A stretch of DNA of 64,000 nucleotides. Origin: Notospermus geniculatus. Lineage: Eukaryota; Nemertea; Pilidiophora; Heteronemertea; Lineidae. Each line of letters starts with the position of its first letter. Position 1 is the first letter of the stretch. The notes below the pieces were generated by a model. That model did not search any database. It saw only the letters and a list, made by a program, of their open reading frames with translations, and was not told where the DNA came from. The stretch covers positions 618,734 through 682,733 of the forward strand of contig NMRB01000018.1 of assembly GCA_002633025.1 (NCBI GenBank). The letters are read 5' to 3'. A program made the translations under genes and the position numbers. Shown one piece after another: positions 55,019 to 64,000 of the stretch.

Positions 55019-58000
55019 ATGGCAGCCTCCACGGAAGTGAAGTCGATAGAGTTGCTGCAGAAAACATCGGATAATGACCCTGTCGCTGGGCCAGCTGCCA
55101 TGTCAGTGCCCTCTAAAGTTGTGGAAAATGATGAGTGGCCAGCCCCAGTAATTGCCAAGGAGACATCTAAATCTTCTGCGGAGAAAACACCCCAAAGATT
55201 TCCCAAACGAATCCGTAAGTACAAGTATGCATACACCAGCTGTACACATGATACATGTATTGTAGGCTACATTAGTAGCACTAGTACAATGCATGAGTAG
55301 GCCTAGTCCGTGCACGCTTACAGTTCACTATGCTGTCTGTACTAACACATCACAAGGCCTACTAAGTAGCTGTTAAGCCTAGTCAGTCAGACTCAGACGT
55401 AGGTAGTCAATCCATCTAGGCCTATCTCTCACAGTCTCAGAATAGCCCGACATTTTGTAGGCCAGACACTCCAAATTGAAGGAGCACGGTGCCACGATGG
55501 TATGGCCACTTTGTCTCGACAGCCGGCGCCACTCTCCAACCCAAGGGACTAACTACGTTTTGGTGAATGACCCGATTTACTGCGTACGTTTTGTAATGCA
55601 TTTTTGTAGTTGGTCTTACTGCCGCTAGGTGGCTCCCTTTACGTCGGCAGTCAAATAACGCATTTGTGATCCAATACCGTGCTCCTGTAAGTGGTCCAAG
55701 TTTGGTCCANGTATAGGGATAGCACCTACGTACCGGTGACACTAACCACTAAGGCCATATGAAAAAATCTTTAGTTTAGCATCAGTCATATTTGTAAAAA
55801 GTGAGGAGGGAGTTTTTTTAATTGTTTATTTTATTTTACATACTGAAATGTGATCATTGGAAGAGAGCTTTGAAGCATTGCAGCTTAAATCATACAATGA
55901 ATGGACAAACCCTTAGGAACTCAAAAAAGGTTTTTATTTCAAAAAGTACAAATACGAGTCAGTGGCCCAATTGAGGATCATCAGAGTCAGTCATTGTTAA
56001 AAATGTTGCCATTTGGTTGCACATTTCATTGCTCTTTGACCTCTAGTGTTCTTATTTGTGAGATTATGTACAAGTTCCTCTCTGTGTGACAGCAAATTTC
56101 AGCCCGATTTGATTTAGCCACTACACTAGGCTGCTGTCTTTGAAAATGGCTTTTGCCCCATACATGTATTTCATAAAATACTGCAGTTCAGAAGAATGTT
56201 TTGTCCTTAAAATATCATATTGTATCGAGATACCGGTAATCTTTATGTCCACAGCAAATTTCTGATTGATTGAACTTCAAATATGGATGCCAGTCAGCCA
56301 TTTTGGAAACTATATCATGATCAGAGCAGCTAGAATGTTCTGATCTGACTCACTGTGAATATGTCACCTTCGATGTGTCTGCCAGATTTTGGCCATATAA
56401 GACCTCAAATATGGCTGCCAGGCGGCCATCTTGAAAAATATATACATTGGCCCATAGCCAGACTGTTCTGACCTCTTGTGAATATTGCATCTGAGGCCAG
56501 ACCCAAAAATATGTCTGTTTGCTGTAACCCTACCCTGCCCTAATAGCTTGGGTAGGTAGGTAGGCATATATTTTTATTTTTTTTAGTTGGAGGTGGAAAA
56601 AAAATTAGCAATTTCCACAAAATAAAATAAAAATATATTAGTGTTTAAAAACAATGTCTTTTGGGGTTTATGACGCATTGGCATTCAGTTTTGAAGTCAA
56701 AAAAGTTTTAGGTCGGCATACTTCGTCATTGCCGGTCGGCAAATCGGGTCCTTTGGGGCATAAAAAAAAACAATCGGCTGTTACCCCCATAAAAAGTTTT
56801 GGGTCGGTACCATTTACATAGGGTCGGTCTGGTTACAGCAAACAGACATATTTTTGGGTCTGGCCCGATAACTTCTTTTGCCTACTAGTTCTGTTGGGCT
56901 TCAAACAATTTCAAATGGGGCTGCGAGTGCCATTCCCCCATTTTGAAGAATTGACTTTTTGTTAATACGACATCTCATGAACCATAATAGCAAGGCCAAG
57001 ATATCTCTAACCTGGTGTGAATTTGTATCTAGATACCCGGTACCCTCTACATATGCCAAAATTTGACCCTGGCCAGACCACCCTGGAACATTTCGTCTTC
57101 TTCATTCCTCTACTTACACCCAGGTGAGCACATGGTCCATGGACCATTTCATTACCATATGACGATGACATCCCACAGGTTGATCGAAAAGGGCTCACAA
57201 AGCCCCCCCCCCCCAAAATACCTGCTCCGTTTATTCACGGTGAGAAAAAGTAACGACAAAGTCAAATGCCGCAAAAAAGGAACTGACTGAGTTTTAGTTT
57301 ATATGTCATTATAGCTGACCTAATTATGAGCTTAGAAAATTGTGCATATGATATCCATCACTGTGAATTTTAAAGGACCACGGTATTGCCACTTTTTCTC
57401 GACAGCCGGTGCCACCATGCCACNCCACCCTATAAGGCGCACCCCCAATTTTAGACCCTTCTTCAAGGAAAAAGGCCGCGCCTTATAGTCCGAAAAATAC
57501 GGTAGTTTATATGTCATTATAGCTGACCTAATTATGAGCTTAGAAAATTGTGCATATGATATCCATCACTGTGAATTTTAAAGGACCACGGTATTGCCAC
57601 TTTTTCTCGACAGCCGGTGCCACCATGCCACTCTCCAGCCCAGGGACTAACTACTTTATCGGCAGATTAACCCGATTTACTACGTACATTTTGCTGCCGC
57701 AACGTGGCTCCCTCTACGTCGGCAGTCAAAGAACGCATCAGAGATCCAATACCGTGCTCCTTTAAGTTGCCAGTATTGGAAAAATCAATACAACAATGTG
57801 GAACATTGTTGCTAGCATTTCTGTTGACTCCTTTCACAAACGTAGCTTGATAATCCAGGCAACTACAAACGTTAACGTTGTGGTTCGTTGGCATAATTCA
57901 CCTGCTGATGACGTCTGATTGTCGACACAAGGATAGATTATGTTTATTGAGTAGAATTCTGGGTAATAAAAGGATTTCTAGCCCTGATTTCAAAATGGCT

Positions 58001-61000
58001 GAGGAGACAATTTATTTGTGCAATTTCCGTGTCTCGGTGGATGGAGAATGGTTGTGCTTGCGGGAACTCACGGATGTTCAGTTGGATACAACGGCAAATG
58101 GTCCTGCACATTCTCCAGATGAGAGTGAAGATGGTTGGTATTGATGGCATTGGCTGATGCTCTGTCAATTTCTTATAATTAGCAATGAAAACCCACACAT
58201 GTTCAACCTACATACTGAGTATGTCTGTCTGTCGTCACTCAGATTAGGCTATTATCAATGCAATGCTGATGTATTCCCATTTTGTAATTTTTTTCCCTTC
58301 TTGAATACGATATGCGTTATCACATGCATTCGACGTGACTATTAGCCATGGTCAATACTTCATGTAGCATTATCGAATCTCACGTACTACGCTGTAGCAG
58401 CCATGCATCGATATACAGTGGCATAGCTAACAACTGGGTATCATTATCGATAGCTGGGGCTAGCCTAGCATATTGTTAAGATGCTGTAATGTTGTATTGT
58501 GTTGTTGGCTGCACTGGTTACCTGAGAGTTAGTAACGGGAACAATCAGATGTGCAATACCTGCATTGCTAAAATATAACACATAGAATACATGTAGCTAC
58601 TGAAACTTAGTCTCAGCTGGTATAACATTCCCTGTATCCAGTACAAAATCAAAACGCTGCAAAATGCACGCACTGTTAGAAGTTGCTTTGAATTTCTTAC
58701 TTGATGCATCTGTGATCCATTTTGTGTGTGTCAAATATGCCACTATTACTGCAAACTGTGAAATTTTCACATGCCTTTTATTTTCACAAATCTAGTTTCA
58801 AATGTAAAGTGAATAATGCAAGGCATAGTAATCAAATGGCCTTTTCTTGGGTGTAATAAAATGCCCACAGGCCTATTTCTAATTTTTCTGGATGTATGTA
58901 ATTGTATGCCTGTAGGCCCCTCATCTCAAGCCCTGTCATAGACTGATTTGTTTTTTCTATAGTGAATGGCTGACAATAAAACCCAATTGAGAATGATGTA
59001 GCATCTGGACCTTTTCATTCATATTGTTTAAGGTGGAGATCCCATCACAATCGAAAGATGCAACCTGCTCAACATGGCCAAACTGATCATCAAAGAGTTA
59101 ATCGACTCATCATTATCCCATGGGCGGATGCTGGATGATGATCATGTACCATTGCAGCAGTTCTTCGTTGTTTTAGAACATGTTCTAATACACAGGTTGA
59201 AACGTAAGTTGTAGCAGTACTTTCTTCTGAAACTTTGCTTGGGTGGACTGTCAAAGTCTACCAGATCCAGATATAGTAGCCTAGCCCTTGTTTGTAGAAT
59301 CTACATCTGTACATGTAGTCCAGTTCTGTCAAATTCAGACAACAAGTTACATGTATAGTCTCTGATGACCCTGGAACATTTCAAATTGGCATTATCATTC
59401 ATTTGAATAGAGAGAAAAGTACCAAAATTTTGGAAAACCGTTCTGTACTTTTCCGAATTGAGACAGTTTTCCGATAATTTGTCCAAATTCTGACTTCCCC
59501 TAGGTGAGGTGGACCATTTCATTCTTGTCTTTCCTATCTTCTTGCTTCAGCCAAGAAAGGTATTCTACGGGACAAAAAGGAATTCTTTGCAGTCTTGGAG
59601 CAAGTTGAGAGATACCTCCCTGAAGCTGCGGACATAACAACAAGTGTTAGAGACATGCCAAGTATAAAGTAAGTCCACTTTTGGTGAGTCCACACAGATG
59701 CTCACACAGAGTTAAATAATATGCATCACCCTGCTTGAACCTGGGTGATGTTATGCATCACCCAGGATGACTTTTACCCTTTTGGTGTCAGTTGATCACT
59801 GGTTATTTTTCATCTTCTCCTGTTTCAGGACTCCGTTAGGCAGAGGACGAGCCTGGCTGCGACTGGCACTCATGCAAAAAAAATTGGCTGATTACTTCAG
59901 ATTGCTGATTGATAAAAAGGAGGAAACTTTAATGTAAGTTGATACATCTTTCTCCCATTTATCTCCGTCAGCTGAAAGAAGTCGTTTCACTTTCAGCTGT
60001 ACAGATACCAAATAACTTCCCATAGCGGAGAGCTGCATTGGAGGGACTCCTCACTATCATTAACACCTTGGGTGCCCAAGCCTTTTGAATTAAGTCTGCA
60101 GCCAGTGCCCGCTTTTGGCGATTTTTACCCATTTTCGACTGAACAAATAAAATATAAAGAATAAAGCAATTCACATGAAATTTTCTGTGCTGTTTTTTCA
60201 TGTCTTTTTCTCTTTGAAACACTTGGTCTTTTAGTAATAGTCTTCCCACAATTTCCCTGAGTGGAGTCCAACTCGGCCGAATTTGCAGTAAAAACGTGTC
60301 GTCTGCTAAGGCATTCCGCCGTCTGCACTGCCATCTATTGACGGGGCATGGGAACCAACGTCACTAGGCATCCCTGTCGATGTCTGCCCGCAAAATCAAC
60401 ATCATTTCGATCATCTAAATCACTCTCACCTGCACTTTTTGTCTGATTACATGTATCCTCATGATTTCACGTAGTTTTGAGTCCAGAGCACCTACGGCCG
60501 CTGAAATCAGCTTGGAACTGCTCACTCGTGGTGCTATTGCGTAGCACAATACACGCTGGTCTAAATATAGTCGCGTAATGGATATTCTTGCTGGAGAAGC
60601 ATGGCTAGACATGATGACGTCAGCGATGAGGTGGAAAGTGGTGGGAAATTTGAAAACTACGGTGATTACCGTGTTTGGGCACCGAACCGAATAATACAGA
60701 AAAACGGTAATTACCGTGTTTGGGCACCCAAGGTGTTAATATCAAGGACACTAGTCCAGTTGCACTTTAGTCATTTCTATTCATTTTGATTTCTGTAACA
60801 AGGACACCGCTCAGATAAGGACAGCGTCTGTCAGTCCGTACGGTGTCCTAAGTGGAGAGTCTATGTGTCATGTTGATTTCAGGTACTGCTATGAACCTGG
60901 TGCTATTATGTTAGAGGAGGAAGGGATGGTTATATCTGGCCTTCTTGTCGGACTTAATGTGATAGACTGCAACATGTGTATAAAAGAGGAGGACTTAGAT

Positions 61001-63331
61001 CAACCAGTAAGTAAGGATTCTGTGACTGACCAACCATGGTCCACTAATGCCCTGCATTGGCCACTTATACTCGGGATAGGCTACTAATGTCCACATCTGC
61101 CATTAATGCCTCATGTAGGCCACTGATGCCTGCCTAGCATTGTGTTAGTAAGGCCATGGGCCTCTTGTTCATTAGATACTTTGTCATATCATCGTGACTG
61201 AATCCGGACTGTTTCAGATGGGTGTAATTGACTTCAGTTTATATCTCCGAGACCAACGACATCAGTACGATCAACTGTCTCCGCAGTCACCAGATATCGA
61301 CAGGTGAGAAATGCTTGTATCATCAACTAACAGACATCATCTCTGACATGTTTCCAGTTTGCATGCAATCATTCATTGTTCTGTGACTTAAAGAAACTTG
61401 ACTCTTGACCTTTCCATTTCAGCGCTGAGGGACATGCAAATGCAAAAATGGCTGCCATTTTAGACCAAAAGAATTATTTAGAAGAACTGAACAGACACCT
61501 AAAGTAAGTATGCTTGGGGAGGTGTCCTCAAAATGTTAACAATTTTGACCTCATCAGTGTCAGGTTAGATTACCATTGGATTGTCCCAACAGGCAACTTA
61601 CTACATTTATAAACATTTTCTTTGTGTTTTATGTTTTCAGTGCAACTGTTACAAATCTGCAACAGAAACTTGAGAGCCTACAGACGACCAACGCACTTAT
61701 GAAAGAAGACCTTGCTATTTCCAAAAATACCATCTTAACACTTCAAGATGATAACACGCAACTTCAAGTGGAGAAAGAGAGTCTGTTTGATGCCCATAAA
61801 CGACAGATAGAGGTAAGGTTGTTGAAATGATAATGAGTTAGTGTCAGTTTGTTGTCAGTCATGATGTTTAAGCTACTGAGGTAGTCTCAATTCATTAGGG
61901 AGGTCAAGAACGAGAACGATAAACGACAGCGATAATGACAATGACATCATCCTCCAGATCATACTTCAGGGCCCTACTATTGAAGTTATTTAGCCTAAAT
62001 ATAGAAACACTGTATAGTATGCGAAAATACATATTCCTACTGTCTGCGGAGATAACAATATATTTAGAGGAAATAAGAATAGGCAAAACAGGAATTAGGC
62101 TTAGGATGGTGACCCTAGGCCTTCTCCAGATCACTGCCAACACCCCCACAAAAGAAGCAGTCATAATGCCCAGATACATCTTTAGTTCAACAGGCTTCGT
62201 GCAGGTGGCAGCACTAGATCAAAGATTGTTAGAATGTGGAGAAAACACAGAGAATGTGCCCAACTGGCATTTTCATGACATACCAGTGCCGAGTACGGGC
62301 ACCGAAGAGTTAAGGTTGAACAGCGAATTCCTCTCATTCACCATAAAAATCTTGATGAACTAAGATAATACAATTTGTATTGGTTTGTTTTTAGTGCAAA
62401 ATGGATAAAAAGGCAAGCTATTCTGGTTTCCCTGTTCTTGTGGTGTATACACTTGTTGTTTTTTTGTAGTTCCCTATGTGACAGCACATTTGCCAAGAAA
62501 TTCTCCCTCTCTTCTTTCTCTTTCACTTTGAATCATTTTCATGTGATCATTGAATGAGGAACCTGCATCAGCTCCATTGAGATGTTGCAGACATACCTGT
62601 ACCACTTAATTTCCCTGATATAAAAACAGTTTTACCAATTTATTCGGGTGTAAGCTGGCTCAGCGGCAACATCCCAACCTGTTACCACTCACTTGTCTGT
62701 GTAAATGGGTAAATTCAGCTGCAGTGTTTACCGGGCGGTATACAGTCTTCTGTCATCTTGTAGTGGTATTTTCCAGATGACAAAAGAGGAAGTCTTCTGT
62801 CATCTTGTAGTGGTATTTTCCAGATGACAAAAGAGGACATTGAAATAGAAAGAGGGACATACCAATCAGCTCGTGCTGGCCTTGATTCCATGTATGCTGA
62901 TGCACAGAAAAAACTAACTGATGAAACTCAATTGCGACTGGTATGTAATTGTATCATCCTTGATTGTGAGTTATGAAGTTCTCGGAGTGAGCCCCTCAAA
63001 GTTCCTCGTCACCTCTTCATTAATTATGGAAAGTTGTGTTCCATACGATTATGCAAGTACAGTACATGTAGGGTCATAAGCCCTTAGCGTCACTCGGTGG
63101 ACGCCCTCTGTATTTCATATCAACTACCGTCCTATCTAAATCTAATAAAATTTCTCAACACAGGATGTGGAAAAGGAACTCCAACTTCAAATTAGTATGA
63201 AACAAGAAATAGAGATGGCACTGCGATTACTTGAAAAAGATATCCATGAAAAGCAAGATACAGTCGTGTCATTACGAAAACAACTTGAAGAAATTAAAGA
63301 AATCAATTTGGAGATGTACCACAAGTTACAG
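55019..63331 (+). CDS. RUFY2: RUFY1/RUFY2 orthologue (RUN and FYVE domain protein), 5' part
   Basis: Effector of Rab/Arl GTPases on early endosomes. Exons: 55019-55214 (first exon A), 59033-59203, 59551-59668, 59829-59933, 60883-61006, 61218-61303, 61423-61503, 61641-61812, 62824-62940, 63164-63331. These give 446 codons and then run past the window; the FYVE zinc finger is not reached. The RUN domain spans about residues 70-240 ([63 protein letters not shown]). It is followed by [18 protein letters not shown] and a long coiled coil ([20 protein letters not shown]). RUFY1 and RUFY2 cannot be separated from this part; an unduplicated ancestor of both is likely. A second first exon is described separately. 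Identity of the family is secure. Confidence 0.92.
55470..55700. mobile_element. GAAGGAGCACGGTGCCACG-ended element, older copy
   Basis: Left gaaggagcacggtgccacga and right caataccgtgctcctgtaag are diverged inverted ends. The interior (ctcgacagccgg, gggactaactac, tacgtcggcagtcaaa) matches the copy at 57578-57765. Confidence 0.75.
56495..56867. mobile_element. Foldback element with ggccagacccaaaaatatgt ends
   Basis: Left ggccagacccaaaaatatgt then ctgtttgctgtaacc; right ggttacagcaaacagacata then tttttgggtctggcc. These are arms of about 35 bp, nearly perfect, in the first intron of RUFY. Confidence 0.85.
57295..57631. repeat. Duplicate contig ends around the single N at 57424
   Basis: The 129 bp at 57295-57423 recur at 57503-57631. 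Between them are the N and a short segment with ccttatagtccgaaaaatac, part of some dispersed repeat. An unmerged contig overlap is the simplest explanation. Confidence 0.8.
57578..57765. mobile_element. TTAA-flanked non-autonomous element, younger copy
   Basis: Bounded by TTAA on both sides. Termini AGGACCACGGTATTG and CAATACCGTGCTCCT are inverted repeats with one mismatch. The interior is shared with 55470-55700. It lies just upstream of RUFY exon B. Confidence 0.8.
57995..58133 (+). CDS. RUFY2: Alternative first coding exon of the RUFY gene (exon B)
   Basis: It opens [19 protein letters not shown] and ends in an acidic SPDESEDG. The donor is G/gttggt, weaker than that of exon A (gtaagt). 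It leaves one base of a split codon, as exon A does, so either joins exon 59033 in frame. It encodes 46 residues plus the split codon. No transcript evidence is available here, so alternative promoter use is inferred. Confidence 0.6.
62744..62837 (+). repeat. 47-bp tandem duplication spanning a RUFY 3' splice site
   Basis: Two exact 47-bp units (62744-62790 and 62791-62837), each with ttgtagtggtattttccag followed by ATGACAAAAGAGGA. The downstream acceptor (exon from 62824) keeps the frame. The upstream one (exon from 62777) would add 47 nt and meet TGA within 17 codons. Confidence 0.9.
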
Positions 63332-64000
63332 GTAAGGATGAACACTTCTCCTTCTAAAGAAAATTCATTATAATTTTGGAGGCAAAATATTGTTGGGACA
63401 TGTTAAGTTAAGAGGAAGCATCAGTGACGTTCCAAGCTCATTATAACCATCCTCGGCCACATTGGTTTTTTTTATTGGTTAAAGTATTTCTAAATCTGCA
63501 AATATAGTCTGAGACAAAAGTTCACAGTTGGCGTCAGAATATCTGATCCTGTTCTGATAAATTTTCATTAAAATCCTTTCTAATTTTTTTTTCATTGTCG
63601 TGTTCAGATTGAATTAGGTACAAAATATATCCTGAAGTGATGGTGTTTATTCAAATAAAGAGAAGTAGAAAAAACTTGCTATTTCCACATTTAGGTTGGC
63701 TCAACAATGATCTATTCAATATGGTTTCCTCATATACATTGTTTCAATGTTGTATGAAAAAGTTTCATTTGTGTTATTAGAGACTCAACGCCTCTGTTCA
63801 CCCTTGATAAATGTAGCTTTTTGGGACGAGTTTCTTTGGCAGATGAGGGGAATCTATAAGAATCAGTGATTTTTATAGTGGTTCTCCATTTTTGTGCCTG
63901 CAGGTCTGTTAAATCTGCTTTGCAGCAACACCTTAAAAACCACACCAAACGATGGGCTGTGGGAGTACACTAGCAATACATCAGAAATCAATAACGAGAT
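63332..64000. other. RUFY intron, cut by the end of the window
   Basis: After the donor gtaagg at 63332 no next coiled-coil exon is recognisable before the window ends. Confidence 0.6.

Noticed and set aside
61935-62363. Plus-strand open frame of 142 codons within a RUFY intron
   Set aside because: No conserved motif is recognised, it lies between two well-supported coding exons on the same strand, and no acceptor or donor links it in phase.

Overview
This is animal (eukaryotic) nuclear DNA: genes are split into short exons with GT/AG introns, and repeats fill the spaces between them. The proteins are clear orthologues of vertebrate genes. The AT-rich introns, the very dense small inverted-repeat elements and the recurring taggccta-type and acatgta-type words suggest a marine invertebrate deuterostome, most likely an echinoderm or close relative. 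That placement is inference; I cannot name the species.

Layout. (1) 1327-12861, minus: a complete BAIAP2/IRSp53-family gene (IMD/I-BAR, SH3, proline-rich region, C-terminal WH2), 16 exons, 793 residues. (2) 12.9-19.4 kb: intergenic DNA made largely of nested foldback elements, with one duplicated contig overlap around a single N at 16184. (3) 19402-39887, minus: USP7 (HAUSP), 29 exons, 1107 residues when each exon is counted once. The assembled locus carries exons 4-20 and part of 21 twice (23.3-29.0 kb and 29.1-34.8 kb), and exon 24 twice around a 537-base N gap. (4) 42008-43584, plus: the HAPSTR1 (C16orf72) orthologue, head to head with USP7 as in human 16p13.2; its last codons look frameshifted. 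(5) 43.6-51.2 kb: duplicated segments, tRNA-derived SINEs and several foldback elements, no gene recognised. (6) 51253-52747, plus: a 176-residue two-helix membrane protein of the TMEM171/TMEM174 type with three PPxY motifs. (7) 55019-63331, plus, continuing past the window: a RUFY1/RUFY2 orthologue (RUN domain and coiled coil seen, FYVE not reached) with two phase-compatible first exons.

How the genes relate. USP7 (ubiquitin protease) and HAPSTR1 (partner of the HUWE1 ubiquitin ligase in vertebrates) belong to related stress and p53 ubiquitin pathways and share a 2.1 kb divergent promoter interval. BAIAP2 (membrane bending and actin), the PPxY protein (a likely NEDD4-type ligase adaptor) and RUFY (endosomal effector) are not obviously linked to them.

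I found no operon, CRISPR array, virus, toxin gene or clearly new gene system. The points most worth checking are the conserved USP7-HAPSTR1 pair, the internal USP7 duplication (probably unmerged haplotypes), the HAPSTR1 frame break, a duplicated 3' splice site in RUFY, and a set of non-autonomous elements, several flanked by TTAA and two caught as nested insertions.
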